From the NCBI GenBank assembly GCA_947591315.1, contig CANQDD010000001.1, positions 1 through 64,000 of the forward strand: a stretch of 64,000 bases of DNA, read 5' to 3'. A program made the translations under genes and the position numbers. The notes beneath the pieces were generated by a model, which had not been told where the DNA came from, ran no database searches, and was given only the letters and a program-made list of their open reading frames with translations. This stretch comes from an uncultured Clostridia bacterium (GTDB lineage Bacteria; Bacillota; Clostridia; UBA1381). Shown here one piece after another: positions 1 through 8,723 of the stretch. Numbering within the stretch: position 1 is the first letter of the stretch; each line of letters opens with the position of its first letter.

Positions 1-456
1 CGCGTACCTATGTCGGATTATGTGATGGAAATCGGAAGTCTTGCGGATTACTCCGACGAAGCGAAAGCGGATTATATAAAGTCTCTTGAAAACGTGTATA
101 TCTGGATTTTCACGCCCGATGAAAACTTCAAGGAAACCGAAGAAAACTATGACAGCGACAGCTTCGGCGTTAAAGCAAAGGCGCACGGCGGCAAAATGGA
201 GATAACGCTGCGCGGCAGACTCGATTCGATAACCGCGCCGGAGCTTCTCGGAGTTTACGAGAAAACGACGGCGGAGGAAAAGGCCACAAAAATCGTCGTT
301 GACGCGTCCGAGCTCGAATATATTTCGTCCGCCGGACTGCGCGTGCTGCTTATGATGATAAAGCAGGTCGGAAACGGCAACCTTACCGTTACGGGACAAA
401 ACGACACGGTTCAGACTATCTTCGAGCAGACAGGCTTTGTTGACATGATAGGCTGA
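1..456 (+). CDS. STAS-domain protein (anti-sigma factor antagonist-like), probably partial
   Basis: The reading frame is open to the window edge, so the ATG at 10 may be internal and the gene 5'-truncated. Residues 60-148 form a STAS domain of the SpoIIAA/RsbV type. The ISSAGLRVLL segment carries the serine that is phosphorylated by the cognate anti-sigma kinase in that family. The first 55 residues are acidic and not recognised; they could be the tail of an upstream fused domain such as a HATPase. A sensory [FeFe]-hydrogenase and a SpoIIE-type phosphatase follow on the same strand. The natural reading is a partner-switching module in which the phosphatase dephosphorylates this protein. That functional link is inferred from gene order only. 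Confidence 0.75.
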   Translation, partial: RVPMSDYVMEIGSLADYSDEAKADYIKSLENVYIWIFTPDENFKETEENYDSDSFGVKAKAHGGKMEITLRGRLDSITAPELLGVYEKTTAEEKATKIVVDASELEYISSAGLRVLLMMIKQVGNGNLTVTGQNDTVQTIFEQTGFVDMIG

Positions 457-479
457 TAAAACATAACAAAACACTGATA

Positions 480-507
480 AAAATGACGCCTTCGATGGCG
501 TCATTTT
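480..507 (+). terminator. Intrinsic terminator after the STAS gene
   Basis: An 11-bp perfect inverted repeat (AAAATGACGCC / GGCGTCATTTT) with a 6-nt loop ends in a short T run. It separates the STAS gene from the promoter of the hydrogenase gene. Confidence 0.8.
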
Positions 508-511
508 ACTA

Positions 512-540
512 TTGATTATTTTTTAACAATGCGGTATAAT
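512..540 (+). promoter_or_regulatory. Sigma-A-type promoter of the hydrogenase-phosphatase operon
   Basis: TTGATT and TATAAT are separated by 17 bp. The -10 is preceded by GCGG, resembling the GTGG extension seen at many promoters in this window. It lies 36 bp upstream of the GTG/ATG start of the hydrogenase gene. Confidence 0.7.
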
Positions 541-575
541 GGTGGAAGGAGTAAATTTACCGCGGAAGGGGCAGC

Positions 576-2282
576 GTGATGAGGGTAATAGATTTTAAGG
601 ACGCGAAGTGCCGCCACTGCTACAAGTGCGTGCGCAACTGCGACGTTAAGGCGATCGCCGTGCAGAACGAGCAGGCGAGGATAATACAGGAAAGGTGCAT
701 ACACTGCGGTCACTGCCTTGAGGTATGTCCGCAGAACGCGAAAACATTCGCGAGCGACGTAGAGCGCGTAAAGGGGTATCTGAAAAACAACGAACGAACG
801 GTCATCTCGATCGCGCCGTCGTACATGGGCGTGCTTGACTTCGACCGTCCCGAGCAGCTTGTCGGCGCGCTTATGAGCCTCGGCTTTTACGAGGTGCGCG
901 AGACTGCCGAGGGCGCGGCTATGGTCACGAACGAGTACAAGCGTCTTATCCGCGAGGGTGAAATGGAAAACATCATAACGACATGCTGTCCGAGCGTAAA
1001 TGACCTTGTCGAAAAGTATTACCCCGAGTGCGCGAAATACCTTGCGCCCGTTGTGTCGCCGATGATAGCGCACGGCAGATACATAAAGAAAACGCACGGC
1101 GCGGACACGCGGGTTGTGTTTTTGGGCCCCTGCATAGCGAAAAAGCAGGAAGCCGTGGGTGATGAGCGAATATTCGGCGCGGTTGACGCGATTTTGACAT
1201 TTGAGGAAATAGACGACTGGTTTAAGGAAGCCGGAATAAATGTGCGCCAATGTGAGGATAAGCCGTTCGCAAACCCCACGCCCGAGGTAAACCGCCTTTA
1301 CCCGATAGGCGGCGGCGTTATACAGTCTGTAATCGCCGACAAGGATATGGAGGGCTACGATAAGGTACAGGTGGACGGTCTTAGAAACTGCATGGAAATG
1401 CTCGAATGTCTTAAAGAGGGCGGGCTTAACAAATGCTTTATCGAAGCCAACGTATGCGCCGGAGGGTGCGTAAAGGGCCCCGCAAGCTCAAAATGGAATA
1501 AGTCGTTCGTAAAGGCAAGGGTGAAGCTTGAAAAGGACGCGTCGTACAAAACACCGTCCGAAATAGAATATCTCTCTACGGGCGAGCTTGAACGCGAGTT
1601 CGGCGACCGCTCGCTGCATGAGGACTTGCCGAGCGAGAAGGAGTACCGCGAGATACTAAAAGCAATCGGTAAATACAGCGAAAAGGACGAGCTTAACTGC
1701 GGCGCGTGCGGCTACTCGACGTGCCGCGAAAAGGCTGCCGCGGTATACAACGGTAAGGCTGAAATCAACATGTGCCTGCCGTACACGCTTATGCAGTCGG
1801 AGTCGATGTCGAACGTCGTGCTTGACGTAACGCCGGACGCGATACTTATAATCGACTCGGAAATGCGTATAATAGAGTGCAACAAAAAAGCGCAGGCTCT
1901 TCTCGGCGTAAGCAAGGAGGAAGCGCTTGAACGGTACATATTTGAGTTTATGGAAGCCGACGACGTTGAAAAGGCTTTAAGCGAAAAACGCTCGATACAG
2001 GACGTTAAGATAAAACTGGAGCACGAGGGGCTTATAATGCGTAGAAACGTCGCGTATATCGGCAGTATGGACTGCGCGCTTTTAACGTTCCACGACATAA
2101 CGAACGAGGAAAAGATAAAGGAACAGCACTACAATTTCAAGCTCGAGGCTATGGATATAGCAAAGAAGGTAATAGACAAGCAAATGACGGTGGCGCAGGA
2201 AATCGCGGGGCTTCTCGGCGAAACAACGGCTGAAACGAAGGTCACAATGACGAAGCTGCGCGACCTGATATTAGAGGATTAA
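576..2282 (+). CDS. Sensory [FeFe]-hydrogenase (HydS-like, group C) with PAS domain
   Basis: Two [4Fe-4S] ferredoxin motifs sit at C12/15/18/22 and C41/44/47/51. The hydrogenase H-cluster domain follows with recognisable L1 (TTCCPS, near 135-140), L2 (GPCIAKK, near 184-190) and L3 (CAGGC, 294-298) motifs. A four-cysteine Fe-S domain (C375, C378, C383, C400) and a PAS domain (about 412-520) complete it. This order is that of group C [FeFe]-hydrogenases, thought to sense H2 rather than turn it over in bulk. The SpoIIE-type phosphatase 3 bp downstream fits the phosphatase-linked subgroup. Translation may start at GTG 576 or ATG 579; GGAAGGGG lies upstream of both. The ligand is inferred from the family. 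Confidence 0.88.
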   Translation: MMRVIDFKDAKCRHCYKCVRNCDVKAIAVQNEQARIIQERCIHCGHCLEVCPQNAKTFASDVERVKGYLKNNERTVISIAPSYMGVLDFDRPEQLVGALMSLGFYEVRETAEGAAMVTNEYKRLIREGEMENIITTCCPSVNDLVEKYYPECAKYLAPVVSPMIAHGRYIKKTHGADTRVVFLGPCIAKKQEAVGDERIFGAVDAILTFEEIDDWFKEAGINVRQCEDKPFANPTPEVNRLYPIGGGVIQSVIADKDMEGYDKVQVDGLRNCMEMLECLKEGGLNKCFIEANVCAGGCVKGPASSKWNKSFVKARVKLEKDASYKTPSEIEYLSTGELEREFGDRSLHEDLPSEKEYREILKAIGKYSEKDELNCGACGYSTCREKAAAVYNGKAEINMCLPYTLMQSESMSNVVLDVTPDAILIIDSEMRIIECNKKAQALLGVSKEEALERYIFEFMEADDVEKALSEKRSIQDVKIKLEHEGLIMRRNVAYIGSMDCALLTFHDITNEEKIKEQHYNFKLEAMDIAKKVIDKQMTVAQEIAGLLGETTAETKVTMTKLRDLILED

Positions 2283-2285
2283 GCT

Positions 2286-3461
2286 ATGAACGTGACGACC
2301 GATATGGCTTGGAAAAGCCTTAACAAATACGGCGAGGAGCTTTGCGGCGACAAGGTTGAGATAGTGAAAACAGCCGACAGTGACATACTGATACTTGCAG
2401 ATGGCATGGGCAGCGGCGTAAAGGCGAACATACTCGCGACGCTCACCTCGAAAATACTCGCCACAATGACCGCCGAAGGCGCGACGATAGACGAGTGCGT
2501 TGAAACAATCGCGAGTACGCTCCCGATATGCAGCGTCAGAAAGGTGGCGTACGCGACGTTTTCGATACTGCAGATATCGCACGGCGGCGACGCGTACCTC
2601 GTCGAGTACGATAACCCCGACTGCGTGTTTGTGCGGAATAAGGAAATCGTAAAGTATCCATACAAAACGCGCGAAATAGGCGGCAAGAAGATACGCGAGT
2701 ACCGTTTCAAAGCCGAAAAGGGCGACTGCTTCGTGCTGATGAGCGACGGAGTGATCTACGCCGGCGCGGGCGACATACTCGACCTTAACGGCTGGACGTG
2801 GGACAAAATGGCTGATTATACGTTGAGCCGCGTACCAAAAACAAATTCCGCGTCGCGTCTCGCGTCGGTTTTAAGTCAGGCGTGCGACGAGCTTTACATA
2901 TCAAAGCCGGGCGACGACACGACCGTTGCCGTGGCGCGGGTCGTGGAGGAACAGGTCGTAAATCTGTTCACGGGCCCGCCCAAAAGCATGGACGACGACG
3001 AACGCCTGATGCGCGACTTTATGGAAGCTGACGGTAAAAAAATAATTTCCGGCGGCACAAGCGCGAACATCGCCGCACGCGTGCTCGGCAAGGAGATAAA
3101 GACGAATATGGCGTCAGCCGATTCGGACGTTCCGCCGACAGCCGAAATTGACGGCATAGACCTTGTTACTGAGGGCGTGCTCACGCTTAACAAGGCTCTG
3201 GGACTTTTGAAGCGTTACGCGTCAGACGACATCGACGCCGACTTTTTCATTGAGCTTGACATGGATAACGGCGCGTCGGAAACAGCGCGCATTATCATCG
3301 AGGAGTGCACGACGCTCAACATGTTTGTCGGCACGGCGATTAACGAGGCGCACAAGGACACGGGCGTAAGCTTCGACCTCACGGTGCGTATGAGCCTTGT
3401 GGAAGGCATAAAGGAAGCGGCGCGGAGCATGGGCAAAACAGTGAATGTAAAATACTACTGA
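2286..3461 (+). CDS. SpoIIE-family (PP2C-type) serine phosphatase linked to the sensory hydrogenase
   Basis: The N-terminal 220 residues are a PP2C/SpoIIE phosphatase. Metal-binding acidic motifs are visible as ADGMGSG (about 39-45), SDGV (about 154) and GDDTTV (about 210). A further 160 or so residues form a C-terminal domain that I do not recognise. The gene starts 3 bp after the hydrogenase stop codon, so the two are almost certainly co-transcribed and probably coupled in translation. The likely substrate is a phosphorylated STAS anti-anti-sigma protein, for which the STAS gene at the window edge is the obvious candidate. Substrate identity is inference. Confidence 0.88.
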   Translation: MNVTTDMAWKSLNKYGEELCGDKVEIVKTADSDILILADGMGSGVKANILATLTSKILATMTAEGATIDECVETIASTLPICSVRKVAYATFSILQISHGGDAYLVEYDNPDCVFVRNKEIVKYPYKTREIGGKKIREYRFKAEKGDCFVLMSDGVIYAGAGDILDLNGWTWDKMADYTLSRVPKTNSASRLASVLSQACDELYISKPGDDTTVAVARVVEEQVVNLFTGPPKSMDDDERLMRDFMEADGKKIISGGTSANIAARVLGKEIKTNMASADSDVPPTAEIDGIDLVTEGVLTLNKALGLLKRYASDDIDADFFIELDMDNGASETARIIIEECTTLNMFVGTAINEAHKDTGVSFDLTVRMSLVEGIKEAARSMGKTVNVKYY

Positions 3462-3486
3462 GTACGCATTTTTTTGATTAAAGGTA

Positions 3487-3515
3487 TTGTATATCTTATC
3501 AAAAAGTGGTATTAT
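3487..3515 (+). promoter_or_regulatory. Promoter for the CmpB-like membrane protein
   Basis: TTGTAT and TATTAT are separated by 17 bp, with GTGG directly before the -10 hexamer. The start codon lies 45 bp downstream. Confidence 0.55.
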
Positions 3516-3559
3516 ATATTGATAGGAATTTACATTAAGGTATTTAGTGGTGGTAAAAT

Positions 3560-4159
3560 ATGAAAAAAACGTATAATTTTTATGAGTTGAATTTAATGAC
3601 CGTTATAGTGTCGTTTATGGGCTTTCAGATTGAAAACGGCTGGCTTGCCTTAACGTGCGGCTACATGGACAACAGGAGCATGAATCTGCCGTTCCTTCTC
3701 GGTTACGGACTGACGATTGTGGGATTTTACCTGTTTGTCGGAACGCCGAACAACATAAGGGTGGGTGAGAGCAATCACAGACACCTGACGCGCAGCCAGA
3801 GTTATATTCTGTATTTTCTTATCGCTATGGTCATTGTCAGCCTCGGCGAAATAATGCTCGGCACAATCGTTGAGGACAAGTTCGGGTTCCGGTATTGGGA
3901 TTACACGCGCATACCGCTCCACATAACGAAATACACGTCTATTCCGACGTCGATGATGTTTGCCGCTATAATAACGCTTTTCATGGGTTACTGCTACGAG
4001 CCGCTTATGGATAGCATACATAATATGCCGAAAAGAGCCGTAAAGGTTATCGGTATACTTATGATGATTTTGCTTGTGACGGATTTCCTTTACTGCTTTG
4101 AATTTATGTATATACATCAAGGCCCCTACGCGAAATGGGTAAGGCTCATACGGAAATAA
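3560..4159 (+). CDS. Integral membrane protein, putative ABC-transporter permease (CmpB-like)
   Basis: This 199-aa protein has about five hydrophobic segments and no signal peptide. The FGFRYWDYTRIP stretch followed by a membrane segment resembles the WDYS signature of the CmpB / putative ABC transporter type IV family (PF06541). No ATPase or binding-protein gene is adjacent, so a transport role is unproven. It has its own promoter and is followed by an independent signal-peptide gene. The family assignment rests on this short resemblance and the membrane topology. Confidence 0.5.
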   Translation: MKKTYNFYELNLMTVIVSFMGFQIENGWLALTCGYMDNRSMNLPFLLGYGLTIVGFYLFVGTPNNIRVGESNHRHLTRSQSYILYFLIAMVIVSLGEIMLGTIVEDKFGFRYWDYTRIPLHITKYTSIPTSMMFAAIITLFMGYCYEPLMDSIHNMPKRAVKVIGILMMILLVTDFLYCFEFMYIHQGPYAKWVRLIRK

Positions 4160-4231
4160 ACAGGCGGTTTTTAAGAATTACAACACGAGGAGCGCAAATA
4201 TACGGAACACAATACTAAGGGAGGACACATT

Positions 4232-6778
4232 ATGAAAAAACGGATTTCGGTACTGCTTTGCGTTGTTATGCTTGCAGCCCTGCTGCCATCGCAAGCATTC
4301 GCGGCAAAAATCGGCGGGGGTTATATATCTTCGGAAGGCGCATGCGTAATGGATTACGAAACGGGTGATGTATTCTACGAGTACAACGGCAGCACACCGC
4401 TCGTTCCGGCGAGCATGACGAAGATTATGAACCTTTACTGCGTTTATGAGGCGCTCAAAAACGGTGAAATAACGCTTGACACAAAGGTTCCGATAAGTCA
4501 GAGCGTGTACAGCAAATCGCGCGATTCCGTGTACCAGAGCGTCCTGCCGCTGTATTACGATACCGAATATACCGTTGACGAAATGATTGACGTGGCGGTC
4601 GTGTATTCCGCGTCAGGCGCGGCAGTCGCGCTTGCGGAGCTTGTCGGCGGCGGCAGCGAAGCGGCTTTTGTTGACCGTATGAACCAAAAAGCGGCTCAAA
4701 TGGGACTTGACGCGTGGTATATAGATAGCTGCGGTATTGCGGAGAACAAAATTTCACCGATAAGCATGGCGAAGCTCGCGAGAAACATTATAAGAGATTA
4801 TCCCGATATACTTGCGCGCAGCGCAAAAAAATCCGTGAGCTTCCACGGAAACACATACAACACAACCGACCATTTGCTTGACACGTATTATTACGATGGC
4901 GCGGACGGCTTGAAAACCGGTACAACGCCCGCGGCGGGCTACTGTTTCTGCGGCACGGCGGTGCGTAACGGACGGCGCATGATTTCTGTTACAATGAGCT
5001 CGTCCTCGACAGGTCAGAGGTTTATTGATACCGCGCGGCTGCTCGATTACGGCTTTGCCGCCGCGAACGATAAATACGGCAGTATTTATTATACCGATCT
5101 GCGCGTGTTTATGAACGGCGCGGAAATGCCTACGCTTGTTTATAACGGCGCGGAGACGCACGCTCTTATTGTCGCGGAGGATTTAAAGGATTACGGCTTC
5201 GACGTGTCGTATGACGAAAACACAAAAACCGTAACGGCTAAATACAACCCGAATAAGGATATCGCGCCGATACCGCTTGAAAGCTATAAGGACAAAAACG
5301 GTCAAAAGGCGTATTCTATTATCAATTCGCCCGTTAAGGTTATAATTGACGACGGCGCGCAAAAGCATGAAATAAGCGACACATACAATATCGGCGGTTA
5401 TGTATGTATGTCGGCGGACGAATTCGGCGATATATATAATTTTGAATGGAACGCAAACGATAAGGCTGTTTACGTCACCGCGGAGGACAAGGCTCCCGCG
5501 CCGACAGCCGCGCCTGACGCTGAGCCGGCAAAGGCTCCTATGACGGAGGACGAGTTGAAGGCGGGACTTACGTCAAAAAGCGCGTACATAATGGACTATG
5601 ATACCGGCGATGAGCTGTTCGCTATGGACGCCGACACGCAGAAGCCCGCCGCGTCAATCGCAAAAATGATGTCGGTGTACGTCCTGCTCGACGCGATCAA
5701 GGCGGGGGAAATAAGCCTTGACACAATAGTCCCGATAAGCGAAAACGTGTATAATCTCTCGCGCAACGAGGACTACAAAATGATGGTAAATCTCGAATAT
5801 GACGAAACATACACGCTCGATGAAATGCTTGACATGATAGTGATTGATTCAGCCGCCGCGTGCGTCACGGCGACTGCCGAGCTTCTGTGCGGCGACGAGG
5901 GAAAATTTGTTGAGCGCATGAACGCGAAAGCGAAGGAAATAGGTATTGCTTCCGAGTTCCATAACGGCACGGGCGTATGCCTGAACCCCGATACCGATGG
6001 CAAGGAAAATCTGATGTCGGCGAGGGAAATCGCGATTATGACGCGTCATATGATTGAGGACTATCCGGAGATATTGGAGCGCACAAGGCACTCGTCGGTG
6101 GAGTTCCACGGTAATACATACTATAATCTCAATAAGCTGTTCACCGATTATTACTACGAGGGTGCGGACGGCTTTAAGAACGGTATGACCGACGCGTCGG
6201 GCTACTGTATGTGCGGCACGGCTGCGCGTGACGGAAAGCGCGTTATAACGGTGACGCTGCCGTCAGACTCCAACGAGGCGCGGTTTACCGACTCCATTCT
6301 GATGTTCGATTACGGCTTTGGGAAGCTCGGTGTTGACACAACGGGTGCCGAGAATAAGCCGAATGATGAAATAACAGTTAATGCGGAGGATATAACGATT
6401 AACATAGACGGAAATTACGTCCTGCCGTTTCCCGACCAAAAGCCGGTTGTAGAGAATAACCGCGTGCTGATCCCCATTCGTCCGCTTATGGAAACGCTTG
6501 AAAAGACGGTAGAATGGAACGGTGAAAAGGAACAGACAACGATAAGCGACGAGACAACAACCGTGCGGCTTACCACAGGCAGCGGCGTTATGGAAAAAAC
6601 CGTGACAAACCCGATAGACGGAACGGTTACAACCGAGGAAATTACCCTCGAAGCGCCGCCGGAGGTTATCGGCGGAAGAACCTGCCTTCCCGTGCGCGCG
6701 GTAGTTGAGGCTTTCGGCGCGGCTGTAATATGGGAAGCGGAAACAAACACGATACTCATTATCGCCGGCGTATGCTGA
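4232..6778 (+). CDS. Tandem-domain serine-type D-Ala-D-Ala carboxypeptidase with stalk domains
   Basis: A signal peptide (residues 1-25) precedes two peptidase S11 domains in one chain. The first (about 30-275) has SMTK at 61-64, SAS at 126-128 and KTG at 228-230. The second (about 440-695) has SIAK at 475-478, SAA at 540-542 and KNG at 649-651. The usual second motif is SxN and the third KTG, so domain 2 departs at both sites and domain 1 at one. A copper-amine-oxidase-N-like stalk segment lies between the domains (about 285-420) and another at the C-terminus (about 720-848). The protein should act outside the membrane, trimming stem-peptide D-Ala residues. GGGAGG precedes the ATG. At 848 aa it is about twice the usual PBP5-class length. 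Confidence 0.9.
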   Translation: MKKRISVLLCVVMLAALLPSQAFAAKIGGGYISSEGACVMDYETGDVFYEYNGSTPLVPASMTKIMNLYCVYEALKNGEITLDTKVPISQSVYSKSRDSVYQSVLPLYYDTEYTVDEMIDVAVVYSASGAAVALAELVGGGSEAAFVDRMNQKAAQMGLDAWYIDSCGIAENKISPISMAKLARNIIRDYPDILARSAKKSVSFHGNTYNTTDHLLDTYYYDGADGLKTGTTPAAGYCFCGTAVRNGRRMISVTMSSSSTGQRFIDTARLLDYGFAAANDKYGSIYYTDLRVFMNGAEMPTLVYNGAETHALIVAEDLKDYGFDVSYDENTKTVTAKYNPNKDIAPIPLESYKDKNGQKAYSIINSPVKVIIDDGAQKHEISDTYNIGGYVCMSADEFGDIYNFEWNANDKAVYVTAEDKAPAPTAAPDAEPAKAPMTEDELKAGLTSKSAYIMDYDTGDELFAMDADTQKPAASIAKMMSVYVLLDAIKAGEISLDTIVPISENVYNLSRNEDYKMMVNLEYDETYTLDEMLDMIVIDSAAACVTATAELLCGDEGKFVERMNAKAKEIGIASEFHNGTGVCLNPDTDGKENLMSAREIAIMTRHMIEDYPEILERTRHSSVEFHGNTYYNLNKLFTDYYYEGADGFKNGMTDASGYCMCGTAARDGKRVITVTLPSDSNEARFTDSILMFDYGFGKLGVDTTGAENKPNDEITVNAEDITINIDGNYVLPFPDQKPVVENNRVLIPIRPLMETLEKTVEWNGEKEQTTISDETTTVRLTTGSGVMEKTVTNPIDGTVTTEEITLEAPPEVIGGRTCLPVRAVVEAFGAAVIWEAETNTILIIAGVC

Positions 6779-6790
6779 CAGTGAAATAAA

Positions 6791-6826
6791 AAAACGGCTC
6801 AAAACTTATAGTTTTGAGCCGTTTTT
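6791..6826. terminator. Bidirectional terminator, formerly also serving tRNA-Ser
   Basis: A 15-bp perfect stem (AAAACGGCTCAAAAC) with a 5-nt loop is flanked by A and T runs, so it works on both strands. It ends the carboxypeptidase gene. On the minus strand it would directly follow the tRNA-Ser 3' end if the island at 6829-15261 were absent. Confidence 0.85.
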
Positions 6827-6828
6827 CG

Positions 6829-6851
6829 TGGCGGAGAAGGAGGGATTTGAA
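6829..6851. repeat. att site: 23-bp copy of the tRNA-Ser 3' end
   Basis: The sequence is identical to 15239-15261, covering the CCA end, acceptor stem and part of the T arm of tRNA-Ser(GCU). It is the distal attachment-site duplicate left by integration. Similarity stops sharply at 6852. Confidence 0.85.
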
Positions 6852-6927
6852 TTGTGTTCAAAAATTGAACCCTACAGCGCAACTAACTGCAAAATGGCGT
6901 AAAACCGTACAATTTTAACATTGACAA

Positions 6928-7002
6928 TTAGGGTCAAATTGTATAGAAACGCAGGTAAATGCACCAAAATGAAAGCTGGTTAGGGTCAAAATTAGGGTCA
7001 AA
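6928..7002 (+). repeat. Three TTAGGGTCAAA direct repeats next to the att site
   Basis: Copies of TTAGGGTCAAA occur at 6928-6938, 6980-6990 and 6992-7002, within 150 bp of the att repeat. Short direct repeats near one end are typical arm-type sites for tyrosine integrases. The interval 6852-7142 holds no gene that I can support apart from these repeats. Confidence 0.55.
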
Positions 7003-7142
7003 ATATCATTGACCACAGTAAAATAAAAATCAGAGGTAAGACTAACTCTCATCTATATTTCTGTAACCCAACTTTTCAATCTAGGCTGAATACACCAAAT
7101 CCCCGCTTTGGAATAGAGCTATTATATCAAACAACTTAATAT

Positions 7143-7425
7143 TTGTCAAACGATATGATATTCATATACAAGATAAGGACTGTTGTCGTTGTTTTATATA
7201 TGTATACCATACACGAAATCGTAAAAAATAGGGCAGGGGACACTAAAATCCCTTGCCCTATTGTACTACATACCTATCCGAGAAAACACAAACCCAAGGA
7301 TTTTGACTATCTTATTAATGACATCATTAAAATTTCGCATGGATATTATTGTCCCAAGTGTGGAACTGAAATTGTAATTGACGACTAAGACTTTTAGGTG
7401 TGATAACTGCGGATATGAGTGGTAG
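7143..7425 (+). pseudogene. Zinc-ribbon protein remnant with a frameshift
   Basis: The 81-aa ORF ends with YCPKCGTEIVIDD and a stop at 7386-7388. The next frame continues directly as KTFRCDNCGYEW and stops at 7423-7425. Together they would form one CxxC...CxxC zinc ribbon, like the intact C-terminus (MRCKHCGYKW) of the protein at 9505-9996. A single-base shift therefore probably broke a related gene. The N-terminal half of the ORF is not convincing coding sequence and contains a REP-like hairpin. Confidence 0.4.
7228..7262. repeat. REP-like hairpin containing GGGGACACTAAAATC
   Basis: A 14-bp stem (AATAGGGCAGGGGA with TCCCTTGCCCTATT, one G:U pair) encloses the motif GGGGACACTAAAATC at 7236-7250. 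The same 15-mer occurs twice at 37286-37321, and its 12-bp core forms the palindrome at 63304-63338. Confidence 0.6.
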
Positions 7426-7438
7426 GGGAGGTACACAT

Positions 7439-7795
7439 ATGACGAACGAAGAAAAAGTAATTCAATTTTTAAACGAGAAGTTTCAACAATCCACCAATAA
7501 TATTGTGGCAATAAACGCAGTAGATTTACCAACCATTGGATTGTCAGAACAGGAAACAATACAGGCTCTATACTTATTAGAGGGGGACAACCTTCTGAAC
7601 TTTGTTCAAAAGTCACCCGACGATGATTTTAGTATGTTTTGGAGGGTCGCACTTAAGTCAAGTTGCGTCCATTATTTCGACAATAAGAAAACTATATCTA
7701 CCAATAATCGTAGAGCATGGGTGCAAACATATGCTCCAGTTGCGCTCTCAGTCATAGCTATTATTATTTCAATCATAGCCTTAGTTGTAAAATAA
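7439..7795 (+). CDS. Small C-terminally membrane-anchored protein of unknown function
   Basis: I start translation at ATG 7439 rather than the track start at 7400, because GGGGAGG lies 8 bp before it. The 118-aa product has a soluble N-terminal domain with helix-rich, winged-helix-like spacing. A single C-terminal membrane helix (about 97-117) is followed by a lysine. No signal peptide is present, so the N-terminal domain would face the cytoplasm. It lies in the island and its function is unknown. Confidence 0.6.
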   Translation: MTNEEKVIQFLNEKFQQSTNNIVAINAVDLPTIGLSEQETIQALYLLEGDNLLNFVQKSPDDDFSMFWRVALKSSCVHYFDNKKTISTNNRRAWVQTYAPVALSVIAIIISIIALVVK

Positions 7796-7934
7796 GTGCA
7801 ATTATCTGAACACATAATGCAATACCACAAAACCATGTGGGGAACCACGGATGTCTGCGAGCAAAATTGTTCATTGATATTATTATTTTATTTAATATAG
7901 TCATACACCACCTTATATAAAACACAATTTACGC

Positions 7935-7962
7935 AAAAAAGGCGCTATCAACGCCTTTTTTT
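7935..7962. terminator. Bidirectional terminator
   Basis: AAAAAAGGCG and CGCCTTTTTT pair around a 7-nt loop. It lies between the converging small membrane protein gene and the antirepressor gene, 10 bp after the latter's stop codon on the minus strand. Confidence 0.75.
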
Positions 7963-7973
7963 GATTTGTCTAC

Positions 7974-8723
7974 CTACGCCACCTTAAACAATCCATCCTT
8001 GCGCATGATACGCCTGATATAATCTAAACCCTTGCGAGTTACATATGTCACGTTGCGTATCTTACCGTCATGACAGGGAGTTTCCTTAACTTTGAATTTT
8101 CCCTCTTTCCTGAAACGCTCATAGGGGACGTTCACTCTGTCTTTGTTATAGAATAGCACCTTTTTACCCCTGAGATAAGCAAACAACGCATATTCACCAA
8201 TCTCCAATTCTTTGGCAACGGTATTCATATCCATAAGTCCTTCCGTATTCATAAGGTCATTATAAAACTCTTGCAAAGAAGCATTTTTAGCCTGCAACTC
8301 TTTAACCATTGATAATTTAATATCGTCCGAAAAGCTGTTGAAATAGTAGTCAACCATTTCGCTTTCTCTGCCAGACTGAACATATCCACCAACACAACGT
8401 ATCTGCTTTAATATATGCTTAACCTCGCGTTTGAATTGCTTGGCAATAGGCTTTCGGCTCAACATCAATATTTCATACAAACCGTTCTCGGTCACGAAGG
8501 TGTATTCGGTGTTCGGCTGAAAACCCTCTAAACAATGTTTAGTGGGTGTCAGAATAACAACTTTCTCGTCTTCGTCTACCGTTTTTAACATAACCGTCAC
8601 ATTGCTATGGTCGAGCCATTTTGCTACATCTTTAGCAAGAAATAATGGATTTTGGATACTGCCGTACATTTTGAAGTCTTTATCAAGGACGGTACGCTCG
8701 TCAATAAGTATTAACTCATTCAC
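7974..8723 (-). CDS. Phage antirepressor with Bro-N domain
   Basis: The N-terminal 110 residues match the Bro-N/antirepressor fold, with DVAKWLDHSN and FVTENGLYEILMLSRKP as recognisable stretches. The C-terminal part (about 150-249) is a KilA-C/ANT-like DNA-binding region. I place the start at GTG 8723, preceded by GGTGG and overlapping the end of the upstream gene by 8 bp; ATG 8753 is an alternative. Such proteins usually relieve prophage repression. It is the last gene of a minus-strand pair with the 105-aa protein. It is strong evidence for a phage origin of the island. Confidence 0.8.
   Translation of the reverse strand: MNELILIDERTVLDKDFKMYGSIQNPLFLAKDVAKWLDHSNVTVMLKTVDEDEKVVILTPTKHCLEGFQPNTEYTFVTENGLYEILMLSRKPIAKQFKREVKHILKQIRCVGGYVQSGRESEMVDYYFNSFSDDIKLSMVKELQAKNASLQEFYNDLMNTEGLMDMNTVAKELEIGEYALFAYLRGKKVLFYNKDRVNVPYERFRKEGKFKVKETPCHDGKIRNVTYVTRKGLDYIRRIMRKDGLFKVA

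Noticed and set aside
516-2098. Minus-strand ORFs of 60-244 codons opposite the hydrogenase gene
   Set aside because: They are frame shadows of a GC-rich coding region; none has a ribosome binding site or a recognisable domain.
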